Below are positions 1 to 8,460 of a stretch of 43,822 nt of DNA, piece after piece; within the stretch, counting starts at the first letter, position 1; each line of letters starts with the position of its first letter. Below the pieces are notes generated by a model that made no database searches, was not told where the DNA came from, and saw only the letters and a list, made by a program, of their open reading frames with translations. The stretch is from positions 1 through 43,822 of the forward strand of contig CAZIIK010000047.1 of assembly GCA_964539235.1 (NCBI GenBank). The letters run 5' to 3'. The translations under genes and the position numbers were made by a program. The stretch is from CAZIIK01 sp964539235. Its GTDB lineage: Bacteria > Pseudomonadota > Gammaproteobacteria > Francisellales > CACEW01.

Positions 1-36
1 TAGCTCAGCAGCCAAATTTCCTGTAACATTTTGCAT
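1..36 (-). CDS. 5' end of an unidentified gene, cut by the window edge
   Basis: Reading leftwards from 36, an ATG opens a frame giving MQNVTGNLAAEL before the window ends. A good ribosome binding site (GGAG) lies about 9 bases upstream. The start sits just beyond the point where the asmA-like gene loses its homology, and next to a short inverted repeat (39-46 and 89-96). I infer this is the first gene of an inserted mobile element, most likely a transposase. Twelve residues are too few to name the family. Confidence 0.35.
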   Translation of the reverse strand, partial: MQNVTGNLAAEL

Positions 37-38
37 GT

Positions 39-96
39 GGCGTATCTCCTATTTTTGTTGACTTATTTTTGCTGAAAATAGACAACAGGATACGCC
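39..96. repeat. Short inverted repeat at the break in asmA
   Basis: GGCGTATC at 39-46 is matched by its reverse complement GATACGCC at 89-96, with about 42 A/T-rich bases between. The right arm lies close to where the asmA-like reading frame stops resembling its family. The left arm lies between the ribosome binding site and the start codon of the gene running off the left edge. It may be the end of an inserted element or an operator for that gene. An 8-bp arm alone is weak evidence. Confidence 0.35.
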
Positions 97-103
97 GCTT
101 CAC

Positions 104-733
104 TCACACTGTCATACACCAGAAATTATCATAACTCCTCACTTGCTTCAACACATAGTGCTGATGCGTTGCCAGGTTGGTATAAGACACATAAGCATGA
201 TTAACCCGCACACGCCGAATAGAAAATGGTATAGGCTTAGACGCTTGTTGTGGTGTTGCTTTAGATATCTCATGTTCATCTGATTGCTCATGCTTAGGTG
301 GCGTAACATGAGGGGTTGATGCAATGCCTTTTGGGGGTGTGAATGTCCAGTTATTACGCCTTGCATCCAATTGCGTGAGATATAAACGAAAGCCGTTGAG
401 CGCCACACTGCCAACTTCAATATGCCCCCACAGTAAAGACCACACCTGCACACTGACGCTAGCACTGTCTATTCGCGCGAAAATTTTATCCGGATAGCCC
501 TTGGGATTCAGTAACTGTGCAGTGCCAATATTCAACGCAATACTGGGGAAAAAGTGCCAAGTGATAGCACCAGAAATCACCAAGTGACGGCCGGTTTATT
601 GATAAACTGCACGCTCAATCTGGCTTTTATAGTGATTTGGGTCAACCCATTTCGCAATCGCAAACCCTGCGATCACGCAGGCTAAAATTAAGACCAAGAG
701 ACACCAGAAAATAACTTTCAACACACGCCGCAT
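104..733 (-). pseudogene. AsmA-family protein, N-terminal part, disrupted
   Basis: The frame starts at ATG 733. It encodes a membrane anchor (about residues 5-30, rich in L, I, V, A) and then KWVDPNHYKSQIERAVYQ. The codon at 596-598 is TAA. The frame continues directly into TGRHLVISGAITWHFFPSIALNIG, the typical AsmA N-terminal motif (Q-x-TGR-x-L-x-I-x-G-x-I-x-W). The stop therefore replaces an amino acid in a conserved segment, probably Gln (CAA to TAA). The 3' part is also lost: after about residue 205 the sequence becomes unrelated and terminates at 104, next to a possible mobile element. AsmA proteins are inner-membrane-anchored periplasmic proteins linked to outer-membrane lipid handling. 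Only a fragment of the usual 600 or more residues remains here, so function is unlikely. Confidence 0.78.
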
Positions 734-876
734 TAGATTAACACCTCAGTGATTTTTCAGCGCACGAGTCTAACAGGACTACCTATAAAAATCTTCAGTG
801 GGCAATGGATCTCTTATAGAAGAAATCACACTCATTGAACAACTCTATTTAACTAATAAACGGAAAAGTAAATCAA

Positions 877-1077
877 TTGCCTGACTGCAGTCTAGGTTTT
901 CATATCAATCTCAGCCATATACAAAAAGATAAGCGCATGGCAAAGTTCTGGTTAAATCCTGTTGAGCTAGCAAAGTCACTTCGTTTTAACGCAACTGAAT
1001 TAAATCAACTCAGAAAACACATCACAGAACATGAAAAATACCTCTTGGAGAAATGGAATGCATACTTCAACAATTGA
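877..1077 (+). CDS. DUF4160 domain protein, shortened N-terminus
   Basis: The protein has the core of DUF4160: a segment ending HIQKDKRMAKFWLNPVELA and the C-terminal helix TEHEKYLLEKWNAYFNN. Known members start with a longer segment ending in PPHVHV before this core. Here that part is short or altered, and the only usable start is a TTG at 877. The N-terminus is therefore uncertain, and the gene may be slightly truncated. It runs directly into the DUF2442 gene, with TGA and ATG overlapping at 1077. DUF4160/DUF2442 pairs recur next to each other in bacteria and have been suggested to be toxin-antitoxin-like. The function is not established. Confidence 0.6.
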   Translation: MPDCSLGFHINLSHIQKDKRMAKFWLNPVELAKSLRFNATELNQLRKHITEHEKYLLEKWNAYFNN

Positions 1078-1313
1078 TGCCACCCCTCGCAGAGCGCATC
1101 ACTTTTAACAACGACATTTTTACCGTGCATCTCAAAGATGCGAGAAGCTTGTCCGTGCCTCTTGCATGGTTCCCAGTGCTTGCTAATGCCTCACCAAGTG
1201 AATTGGAACATTATGAACTATTAGGTGATGGCGAAGGGATACACTGGGCTGATTTGGATGAGGATATTAGTGTGAAAGGACTTTTACTGGGTCAACATGA
1301 TAAGGTCGCCTGA
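1077..1313 (+). CDS. DUF2442 domain protein
   Basis: The sequence matches the DUF2442 pattern well: a short beta-rich start (ITFNNDIFTVHLKDARSLSVPL), AWFPVLANASPSE, then GDGEGIHWADLDEDISVKGLL. The GEGIHWxDLDEDISVxGLL motif is diagnostic. I chose ATG 1077 because it overlaps the stop of the upstream DUF4160 gene (TGATG), which indicates translational coupling. An in-frame ATG at 1053 is also possible. The pair probably forms a two-gene operon. The role is unknown; a regulatory or antitoxin-like partner is a guess from the gene pairing. Confidence 0.75.
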   Translation: MPPLAERITFNNDIFTVHLKDARSLSVPLAWFPVLANASPSELEHYELLGDGEGIHWADLDEDISVKGLLLGQHDKVA

Positions 1314-1403
1314 TGGAATCAAATCAGGCACTCACAAATGTTGTGCGTGACACTTTTAGCAATTGTGCCGTAAACCATTGCTACTCATGACAGTTTATTA
1401 GCC

Positions 1404-2189
1404 TTAACCTTTATTCACCTGAAACAACCGATAAAAATTCTCAGTTGTCTGCTGACAAACCGTCTCATAATCAATGCCGCGCAACGTCGCCAACTGCTGC
1501 GCCACATAATGCGTATAGCCCGGTTGGTTGGCCTTACCACGATACGGTGTTGGCGTTAAATATGGCGCATCGGTTTCAACCAAAATCCGATCCAAGGGCA
1601 CCTGCTTGGCAACGGCCTGTAGTTCTTCCGCTTTTTTGAACGTCAAAATACCAGAAAACGAAATATAGAATCCCAAGTCCAAACCGGCTTTTGCCATTTC
1701 CCAACTTTCCGTAAAGCAATGAAACAAGCCAGGACCGGCATCAGTGGCTCTCAAAATGGCCAAGGTATCTTCACGTGCGGCACGTGTGTGAATAATTGTC
1801 GGCAAATTAACCTGCTTCGCAGCGGCAATATGCGCCTCAAAACGCTGGTGTTGCCAACGCATATCTGCACCCGGTTCATTGCGATAATAGTCCAAGCCAG
1901 TTTCGCCAATCGCGATCACTTTGGGATGCTGTGCATATTCACACAGCATCTCCACCGTAGGCTCTATGCCCGCGGTTTCACAGGGATGTTTACCGACAGA
2001 GGCGTACACGTTGTTATGTTGTTCTGCTAATGCTATGACCGCTGCCGCATTCTCCATGTCGACACAGACCGACAACACTTGCTGCACATCTAAAGCCTTC
2101 GCTTGCTGCAAAACCTGGTCCATATCACCACCTAATGCTGCAAGATCCAATCGGTCCAAATGGCAATGTGAATCAATTAATGTGGGCAT
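1404..2189 (-). CDS. tatD: TatD family metal-dependent hydrolase
   Basis: This 261-residue protein has all the metal-site motifs of the TatD/YcfH amidohydrolase fold: DSHCHLD at 6-12, GETGLDYY near 96, IIHTRAAREDTL near 132, HCFTES near 157 and VETDAPYLTP near 205. TatD proteins are divalent-metal 3'-5' exonucleases acting on DNA and RNA, with proposed roles in DNA repair and RNA turnover. The length fits the family. The gene lies 11 bases downstream of argS on the same strand, so the two are probably co-transcribed. Which paralogue it is (tatD, ycfH or yjjV) cannot be settled from motifs; the length and sequence are nearest to YcfH. Confidence 0.92.
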   Translation of the reverse strand: MPTLIDSHCHLDRLDLAALGGDMDQVLQQAKALDVQQVLSVCVDMENAAAVIALAEQHNNVYASVGKHPCETAGIEPTVEMLCEYAQHPKVIAIGETGLDYYRNEPGADMRWQHQRFEAHIAAAKQVNLPTIIHTRAAREDTLAILRATDAGPGLFHCFTESWEMAKAGLDLGFYISFSGILTFKKAEELQAVAKQVPLDRILVETDAPYLTPTPYRGKANQPGYTHYVAQQLATLRGIDYETVCQQTTENFYRLFQVNKG

Positions 2190-2200
2190 CCGTCACCCTC

Positions 2201-3955
2201 CTACATTCTGTCAGGTGCACTAACACCCAATAAATCTAAACCATTGCTGAGCACCTGGCGCACAGCATCAATTAAACATAAGCGCACTTGGCGAATGGTC
2301 GCATCATCGACCAAGAAAACCTGTTGGTTGTAATAACCATGAAATATCGTCGCAAGCTCTTTTAAGTAATACACCAGCAAATGCGGTTCATGTTTTGCCG
2401 CCGCATGCTGAATCAGTTCAGGATATTTGGCTAACTGCGACAACAAATCGATTTCTTGTGGCTGCGTCAATAATTCTAACTGTGTTAAACCCACTGCGGC
2501 ATCGTAGTCGTAACCTTTTTCAGCCAGCTGATCAAATACACTGCAAATACGCGCATGTGCATATTGGATGTAATACACTGGATTTTCATTGGATTTTGAT
2601 TTCGCCAAATCTAAATCGAAATCTAAATGCTGCTCACAACGACGCATCAAATAAAATAACCGCGCTGCATCCGTGCCAACTTCTTCACGCAATTCACGCA
2701 AAGTCACAAACGAACCACTGCGTGTTGACATTTGTACTTGCTCACCGCCGCGATAGAGCACCGCAAACTGCACCAACGGCACGACCATACGCTCAACTGC
2801 CAAGCCAAAAGCCTGCATCAAGGCTTGTAAGCGTGGCACATAGCCATGATGATCGGCACCAAACACACAAATAATTTCATCAAACCCACGTGAAAATTTA
2901 TTCAACATATAAGCTGCATCAGATGCGAAATACGTGGTTTGACCGTTATCACGCACCACAACCCGGTCTTTATCATCACCAAATTGTGTCGAACGGAACC
3001 ACTGCGCACCATTTTTTTCATACAGAAAATACGCGGCTTGCAAGCGTTGTAAGGCTTCAGCTAAAGCACCATCATCCATTAAAGACTGTTCTGAAAACCA
3101 CATTTGATAATCAACCTGAAAATCTGCTAGGTCAGTTTTGATATCCGCAATCACCGATTGCAATCCAAAAGCATGTAACAGCGCATAATCAGCAGACAAT
3201 GTATGTTTGGCATAGGCAATTCTGGCGTCTAAGCACAATTCTGGCTCTGCAGTTTGATCCATATCAGCCACCACGTTATTCCAATCAGCTAACGTGGTTT
3301 TGCAAAAACGATCACCTTCTTGCTCGTACAGCTGGCGCGCAATATCAATAACATACTCACCTTGATAACCATTGCTAGGCAACGCGACCGCTTCACCCGC
3401 CAAGGCTAAGTAACGACACCAAACACTCATCGCCAAGATATCCATTTGGCGGCCCGCATCGTTGACATAGTATTCACAATGCACATCATGCCCTACCGCG
3501 CGTAGTAAATTGGCCAGCGCAGAACCATGCGCAGCACCTCGGCCATGGCCAACATGCAGCGGCCCTGTCGGATTGGCTGAAACGAACTCCAAATGGATGC
3601 GTTTCGCTTTTTCTGCAGCGCTACGGCCGTAATGGTCGCGCTGTTGTAGAATCGTCTGCACCACCGCTTGTTGAGTGGCTGAGACCAAATAGAAATTAAT
3701 AAACCCTGGCCCAGCTATTTCAACACGCTCCACCACATCCACCGCTGGCAACCGCTGGCAAATCTGCTCTGCTAATTGGCGCGGTGGCATACCGGCTTGT
3801 TTAGCCAATATCATCGCCACATTACAGGCAAAATCCCCATGCTGTTTTTGTTTAACGCGTTCAATCTGCAACGCTGACGGTGGATCAGCAATCACACCCT
3901 GGGTAACTAAAGTAGCCAAAGCTGTGTGAAGCGCGGTTTCCAGTGATTGTTTCAT
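2201..3955 (-). CDS. argS: Arginyl-tRNA synthetase
   Basis: This 584-residue class I aminoacyl-tRNA synthetase charges tRNA-Arg. The N-terminal additional domain (about 1-115) leads to the HIGH signature in SANPTGPLHVGHGRGAAHG. A KMSK-like loop appears as QMSTRSGSFVTLREL, and the C-terminal DALR anticodon-binding domain (from about 460) contains NPVYYIQYAHARICSV. All are typical for ArgRS. The start ATG at 3955 follows AAGGA-type bases and gives the usual N-terminus. The gene ends with TAG and is followed closely by tatD. It lies about 60 bases downstream of the nadM-Nudix gene, so the three may form one minus-strand unit. It appears intact and essential. Confidence 0.97.
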   Translation of the reverse strand: MKQSLETALHTALATLVTQGVIADPPSALQIERVKQKQHGDFACNVAMILAKQAGMPPRQLAEQICQRLPAVDVVERVEIAGPGFINFYLVSATQQAVVQTILQQRDHYGRSAAEKAKRIHLEFVSANPTGPLHVGHGRGAAHGSALANLLRAVGHDVHCEYYVNDAGRQMDILAMSVWCRYLALAGEAVALPSNGYQGEYVIDIARQLYEQEGDRFCKTTLADWNNVVADMDQTAEPELCLDARIAYAKHTLSADYALLHAFGLQSVIADIKTDLADFQVDYQMWFSEQSLMDDGALAEALQRLQAAYFLYEKNGAQWFRSTQFGDDKDRVVVRDNGQTTYFASDAAYMLNKFSRGFDEIICVFGADHHGYVPRLQALMQAFGLAVERMVVPLVQFAVLYRGGEQVQMSTRSGSFVTLRELREEVGTDAARLFYLMRRCEQHLDFDLDLAKSKSNENPVYYIQYAHARICSVFDQLAEKGYDYDAAVGLTQLELLTQPQEIDLLSQLAKYPELIQHAAAKHEPHLLVYYLKELATIFHGYYNQQVFLVDDATIRQVRLCLIDAVRQVLSNGLDLLGVSAPDRM

Positions 3956-4015
3956 AAGGATTCAAAGTGCATTGCCAAAAAGGAGCATAAGGATACTCGC
4001 TTCTGCGGGCTGAAT

Positions 4016-5083
4016 CTATGCCTGACCTGAGATGATGTTGTCAGACAATAGTTGCTGCACGATATAATAATGATCGTCATGCATCTGGGTACGCAGTTCT
4101 GTTTGGCGTGTCAATGGAAACCAAAAAGCTTCTAACGCGTCGTCTGCTGCATTCACCGTGGGAAGATTATTTTCAGCGAGTAGAAATAACCCAGCATGTG
4201 TAATCACCCGACCAATTTGTGAGCGATCATGGTGATCAAATACCCGCAGCGTCTGTAAGGCACTTTGTAGCTTTTTATCTGCTACTTCAATGGCTGTTTC
4301 TTCACGCAATTCGCGCACAAGACCTTGATAGACCCATTCATTGGCTTCTAGAAAACCACCTGGTAATGCCAACAAATTCTGCCCAGGCGGGTATTTACGC
4401 CGCACCAGCAAAATATGCTGCTGACAGATCACTACCGCATCTGTTGTGCTGAAAATCACTGGATACGGCGTGCCGGACCATTCCGCTTGATACTGGGTAA
4501 TGCACTGATGTTCACGCTGTAACCGCCGATAATCAGCTTGCTGTTCATAGTCACGCAGAAAGTTTTGCGTCACGGTTGGCAATTGATCACACAGCTGAGC
4601 GTTATCCCATAAATCACCAGCCAACCAAGCTTGACGCAAGGGTGTGGCGCTGATCTGACGAAAATGCGGTAACGACAAGAACCGCCATTCTGGAAAACTG
4701 GCCAGATAATAAGTGGAGGCATCTTTATCGTGTGCGACCAAAGCCACATCTAATGGTGCTTGAGCATACTGATGCACCGCTGCACGGACGCTTTGATTCC
4801 ACAGATTTTCGTCGTACATCACATCTTCAATGGGCATGAAATGGACGCGCGCCAGGTAATCGTCTTGCAGCGCCGCTAGATTGTCTCGAATCAATTGGCA
4901 ACGTTGCTCAAACGAAAAAGGATTCTTTACTGTCGGCGCACGATAAGCTGAACCCACCAAAATCAACACCTGTTCACACTGTGCTAACGCCTGTTCAATC
5001 ATATATAAATGCCCCAGATGCACAGGCTGTAAACGGCCAATAACCACGCCATAGGGAATCATTATCGGTTCATTTTCTTTCAT
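4016..5083 (-). CDS. nadM: Bifunctional NMN adenylyltransferase / Nudix hydrolase
   Basis: Two domains are visible. The N-terminal half carries the nucleotidyltransferase signature GRLQPVHLGH near the start and SATPLRQAW near residue 150, which fits NadM-type NMN adenylyltransferases that make NAD. The C-terminal half has a complete Nudix box, GGFLEANEWVYQGLVRELRE followed by ET (G-x5-E-x7-REUxEExGU), as in ADP-ribose pyrophosphatases. The fusion is known from several bacteria, where it links NAD synthesis with ADP-ribose hydrolysis. I chose ATG 5083 because AGG precedes it at good spacing; a GTG at 5113 would add ten residues, and an ATG a few codons later is also possible. It lies upstream of argS. 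Confidence 0.9.
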   Translation of the reverse strand: MKENEPIMIPYGVVIGRLQPVHLGHLYMIEQALAQCEQVLILVGSAYRAPTVKNPFSFEQRCQLIRDNLAALQDDYLARVHFMPIEDVMYDENLWNQSVRAAVHQYAQAPLDVALVAHDKDASTYYLASFPEWRFLSLPHFRQISATPLRQAWLAGDLWDNAQLCDQLPTVTQNFLRDYEQQADYRRLQREHQCITQYQAEWSGTPYPVIFSTTDAVVICQQHILLVRRKYPPGQNLLALPGGFLEANEWVYQGLVRELREETAIEVADKKLQSALQTLRVFDHHDRSQIGRVITHAGLFLLAENNLPTVNAADDALEAFWFPLTRQTELRTQMHDDHYYIVQQLLSDNIISGQA

Positions 5084-5217
5084 GGTTACCTGGGGTAGAG
5101 AAAATTTCGCCACAGCTTACCGAAATCCCTTATAAGCCGCTACTCAGTGCATTGAATTGACTGCACCAGAGTGTTATTGCATTCAAAAAACAAGTCCTGT
5201 ACCATGCGCCTCCACGT

Positions 5218-5294
5218 CGGGGTATAGCGCAGTCTGGTAGCGCGCTTGCTTTGGGAGCAAGATGTCGGGGGTTCGAATCCCTCTACCCCGACCA
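5218..5294 (+). tRNA. tRNA-Pro (UGG)
   Basis: This is a complete 77-base cloverleaf. The acceptor arms CGGGGTA and TACCCCG pair, there is a D-arm with GCGCAG..TGG, the anticodon loop is CTTTGGGAG with anticodon TGG, the T-arm is GGGGGTTCGAATCCC, and the encoded 3' end is ACCA. The C at the first position is characteristic of bacterial tRNA-Pro. It reads proline codons with UGG. It stands alone between two oppositely oriented genes and may serve as an integration site for the Rpn region downstream. Confidence 0.96.
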
Positions 5295-5326
5295 TTCATC
5301 AAAAATCCATTCTGGATGCTGGTAAA

Positions 5327-5340
5327 TGGTCATACTCCAA
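5327..5340. repeat. 14-bp direct repeat, left copy
   Basis: TGGTCATACTCCAA occurs here and again, in the same orientation, at 6534-6547. The two copies flank the Rpn-family gene (5416-6324) and its AT-rich upstream DNA, a 1.2-kb block between tRNA-Pro and the ftsI-like gene. They could be a target duplication or recombination sites of an inserted segment. Chance recurrence of 14 bases within 1.2 kb is improbable. Confidence 0.6.
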
Positions 5341-5415
5341 ATTCTTACACAGCAATGTATTCCTAAACACGTGCAGCTTTAGTTTAACATCCACTCAATG
5401 AATGATTTTATTTGA

Positions 5416-6324
5416 TCAGATTGCCTTTAATTGTGTTTCAGTCAAACCAGTAACACGCATGATTTTTTCAATCGGTTCATTATCTGCAAGCAGATTACGG
5501 GCAACTGCTTCAATGCCTTTTTCAATGCCTTCGGCCAGATATCTTGGTTTGGCTTTTTGCATGCCTTCGTCGATCCATTGTTGAGCGACAGTTTTCATAT
5601 CACCTTCCAGTTCATATTCATGGCTAATAATTGTACCAGATAGCACGCTTTTTTCTATGCCCGAATGATTAGCCAAATAGCGAATGAGGGTTTGTCTGGC
5701 AAAGCTATCATAAGTTTTAATAGTACGACTAATAATGCCCAAGTGGGCATCGACATTTTTTTCAGCGACATGTTTTAAAATACATTCAAGCCCCGCTATA
5801 TAACCGTGACTTAAGATCTCTTCGTGACTAAATCTTGAAAGGTCAATGAATTGTGTTGTAAACGCAAATTGCTTGGACAGTTCAATATTTTGAAAATACT
5901 CAAGTATGTCAAAGCTATGGCTAAAAGGTTTCCTGTTAGCGTAGTAGATAATACTAACCACCAAAGGTAGTTTTTTAACCCCCTGATTGCGCTTAATGAA
6001 ATCTAACAAATAGCTAGTTTGATAGTGCCTAGTACGCACAATAATGGTTAGATCATCAGTTGTTTGGAACTCAAGGTGAACAAAACATGTACCCAACTTG
6101 CCATCCTTAAACTTGAACGTAAATGTTAAGTCAGAAAGCTCTTTTTGCTTATCATTATTTTTATGTTGCTGTCGTATATGTTCAACATTAGCAGAATCAA
6201 GTTCGACATGATGCCAGTCAACTAGTGGCACTAAACCCTGTGGCATATGTTGTTTCAGAACAGGCACTGAGAATTCTCGATTAGTTAACAGATCTTTCAA
6301 TATACGATCATGCTGGTCTGGCAT
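5416..6324 (-). CDS. Rpn family recombination-promoting nuclease (PD-(D/E)XK)
   Basis: This 302-residue protein matches the Rpn/transposase_31 family. It starts with the typical MPDQHDRILKDLLTNREFSVPVLKQHMP segment. It has the nuclease core with Asp in SDLTFTFKF, and Glu followed by Gln in VHLEFQTT, then RTRHYQTSYLLDFIK and LPLVVSIIYY. The C-terminus (about 240-302) is the repetitive EGMQKAKPRYLAEGIEKGIE stretch seen in these proteins. Rpn proteins are DNA endonucleases that promote RecA-independent recombination and are often carried as mobile, strain-variable genes. The gene sits alone between two 14-bp direct repeats and next to a tRNA gene, which suggests acquisition. It appears intact. 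The start ATG at 6324 has an AGGAAAG-like site upstream. Confidence 0.88.
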   Translation of the reverse strand: MPDQHDRILKDLLTNREFSVPVLKQHMPQGLVPLVDWHHVELDSANVEHIRQQHKNNDKQKELSDLTFTFKFKDGKLGTCFVHLEFQTTDDLTIIVRTRHYQTSYLLDFIKRNQGVKKLPLVVSIIYYANRKPFSHSFDILEYFQNIELSKQFAFTTQFIDLSRFSHEEILSHGYIAGLECILKHVAEKNVDAHLGIISRTIKTYDSFARQTLIRYLANHSGIEKSVLSGTIISHEYELEGDMKTVAQQWIDEGMQKAKPRYLAEGIEKGIEAVARNLLADNEPIEKIMRVTGLTETQLKAI

Positions 6325-6465
6325 GTTGCTTTCCTGTGGGTTAGATAGAGGATGGTTATAATGAAAAAATGTGTAATGACGCTTGTTAAGAAGGTCGTAT
6401 ATATTTTAAACCATTCTGGTTAAAAAACATACAGAATTTATCACCATGCTCTTGTAAACAGAAAA

Positions 6466-6499
6466 AGTGACATTTTAACTTTAGTGACATTTTAACTTT
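6466..6499. repeat. Tandem duplication of a 17-bp unit
   Basis: AGTGACATTTTAACTTT occurs twice back to back (6466-6482 and 6483-6499). It lies in the AT-rich region between the divergent Rpn and ftsI-like genes, just inside the right 14-bp direct repeat. It could be a transcription factor site pair or the remnant of a mobile-element end. No function can be assigned. Confidence 0.6.
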
Positions 6500-6533
6500 G
6501 CAGAAGTCAGGGGTGATTAATTTGCACCTATAG

Positions 6534-6547
6534 TGGTCATACTCCAA
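6534..6547. repeat. 14-bp direct repeat, right copy
   Basis: This is the second copy of TGGTCATACTCCAA, matching 5327-5340 exactly and in the same orientation. It lies about 30 bases upstream of the ftsI-like start. Together the copies delimit the block containing the Rpn gene. Confidence 0.6.
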
Positions 6548-6578
6548 CCATTGTTCCGCTGTCACATTGTGATAGAGT

Positions 6579-8354
6579 GTGACGAAATTTTTTTCAGCCT
6601 TCCTTCAGCGCATGCCTACCCAAAAGCCGTTTTATGCGTTTTCCAAATTTAGATTGCTACTGGTCTTACTGGTACTGCTGATCGCTATTGTCGCCGTTTG
6701 GGTGCGGATTTTTTATCTCGATACCGCTGACAAAAAATTTCTGGTTGGCCAAGGCAAGCATGAATCAATCCATTACGTAAACATCCCGCCTATGCGCGGC
6801 AATATTTTTGACCGTAATGGTGTACCACTGGCTGTGAGTACATTTCTAGATAATGTTATTTTTGATCCTAAAGTCCTGAATCAATACCCACAGTATTGGC
6901 CTAGAATTGCTGAAGATCCGCTATTTAACTTAAGCATGAGTCAAGTGAAGGCATTGATCACGCAACGCCCACACTCACGCTATCAAATCGCACTCAAAGG
7001 TGTGCCACCACAAAAAGCCAAGCAAATCATGGCGTTAGATATTCCTGGCATTTATTTGGAACCACACCCCGCGACCTTTTATCCATTGGGTGCGGCAACA
7101 GCACAACTGGTAGGGTTCACCAATATTAATAACGAAGGCCAAGATGGGATCGAGCTCAGCCAAGATCCAGTCTTGCGTGGCACGATGGGGCGCGCTGAAA
7201 CACTAAAAACTGCCATTGGCCAAACCATCGGTATTGTCGCCTATTTGATTCACCCTAGCCCTGGGTACAACGTCACACTGAGCATCGACAGTCGCATTCA
7301 ATATGTCGCTTATAAGGCCTTAGCGGAAAAAGTTATTGAAACGCATGCTAAAAGCGGCTCAGCAGTTGTGCTGAACCCAAAAACAGGTGAAGTCCTGGCC
7401 GCGGTAAGTTATCCAGATTTCAACCCAAATGACATCAGTGATCGCACAGGACACGGCGTGCGTGACCGTGCCATTACAGACACTTTTGAACCGGCCTCTA
7501 CTGTTAAAGTTTTGACCCTGGCGGTGGCACTAGCCAGTGGCAAATACACGCCGACCACGCCGGTTGATACCAATCCTGGCTATTATTTTATCCACGGCAA
7601 TCGGGTACGAGATGATGCGAATTTTGGTGAAATCGACGTCACCAAAGTTCTGACCAAATCCAGTAACGTCGGTGTTTCTAAAATCGCCTTGTCATTACCG
7701 CATCACGAAATTTATAACATGTTCCTCAAGGCAGGAATTGGCAGTTCACCTGGCGGTGATTTTCCAGCTGAAGCATCAGGTGTGATTCACCCGTATAACC
7801 GCATTGGCTTATTTGAATTTGCTACTATGACGTTTGGCTATGCCATTTCTATGTCAACACTCCAGCTCGCCAAAATGTATGGCGCCATCGCCGACGGCGG
7901 TGTGATTCGACCGGTCTCCTTTATTAAAAAAGCCCAACCTAATCCGGGCAAACGCATTATGTCGAAACCTGTCGCCAAACAGTTAATTCAAATGTTAGAA
8001 ACTGTGGTGGGACGCCATGGCACGGGTATTTTGGCAAATATCCCTGGCTATCGGGTTGCCGGCAAAACCGGCACATCACATTTGGTTGGACCCCATGGTT
8101 TTTACCGCAATCGTTTCAATGCAATCTTTATTGGGCTAGTTCCAGCTGATAATCCACGTGTTGTGATTGTGGTACGTATTAACGACCCACGGGGTCACTT
8201 TAATGGCTTTGGTGGTGTGTCAGCTGCTCCGGTATTTGCAAAAATCGCCCTGGCGTGCATGCATATTTTAGGCATTCCACCGACCAAGGATCAGATTAAT
8301 CAGGAATTATTCCGCGACCAAAAACGCTGGATTCGCGCGATTAGTCACGCGTAA
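6579..8354 (+). CDS. ftsI: Peptidoglycan D,D-transpeptidase FtsI-type (PBP3 class B)
   Basis: This 591-residue class B penicillin-binding protein cross-links septal peptidoglycan. It has a short cytoplasmic tail and one membrane segment (about 26-46, LLLVLLVLLIAIVAVWV). A dimerisation/pedestal domain follows, with PPMRGNIFDRNGVPLAVS. The transpeptidase domain carries all three active-site motifs: S-T-V-K at 307-310, S-S-N at 361-363 and K-T-G-T at 496-499. Length and N-terminal motif fit FtsI better than the longer PBP2. It is not in the usual mra/mur division cluster, so it may be a relocated copy or a second paralogue. The start is uncertain: GTG 6579 or ATG 6612, neither with a strong ribosome binding site. 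The membrane segment is present either way. Confidence 0.9.
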   Translation: MTKFFSAFLQRMPTQKPFYAFSKFRLLLVLLVLLIAIVAVWVRIFYLDTADKKFLVGQGKHESIHYVNIPPMRGNIFDRNGVPLAVSTFLDNVIFDPKVLNQYPQYWPRIAEDPLFNLSMSQVKALITQRPHSRYQIALKGVPPQKAKQIMALDIPGIYLEPHPATFYPLGAATAQLVGFTNINNEGQDGIELSQDPVLRGTMGRAETLKTAIGQTIGIVAYLIHPSPGYNVTLSIDSRIQYVAYKALAEKVIETHAKSGSAVVLNPKTGEVLAAVSYPDFNPNDISDRTGHGVRDRAITDTFEPASTVKVLTLAVALASGKYTPTTPVDTNPGYYFIHGNRVRDDANFGEIDVTKVLTKSSNVGVSKIALSLPHHEIYNMFLKAGIGSSPGGDFPAEASGVIHPYNRIGLFEFATMTFGYAISMSTLQLAKMYGAIADGGVIRPVSFIKKAQPNPGKRIMSKPVAKQLIQMLETVVGRHGTGILANIPGYRVAGKTGTSHLVGPHGFYRNRFNAIFIGLVPADNPRVVIVVRINDPRGHFNGFGGVSAAPVFAKIALACMHILGIPPTKDQINQELFRDQKRWIRAISHA

Positions 8355-8460
8355 ACGCATAAAGATCCACTCCGCTTTCTCAAGGATTATGGCATTACAA
8401 TTCTGTACAGCATCAATCTTCGTTATCATGCGCGCCGCTCAACATCACAAGGAAGAGATT

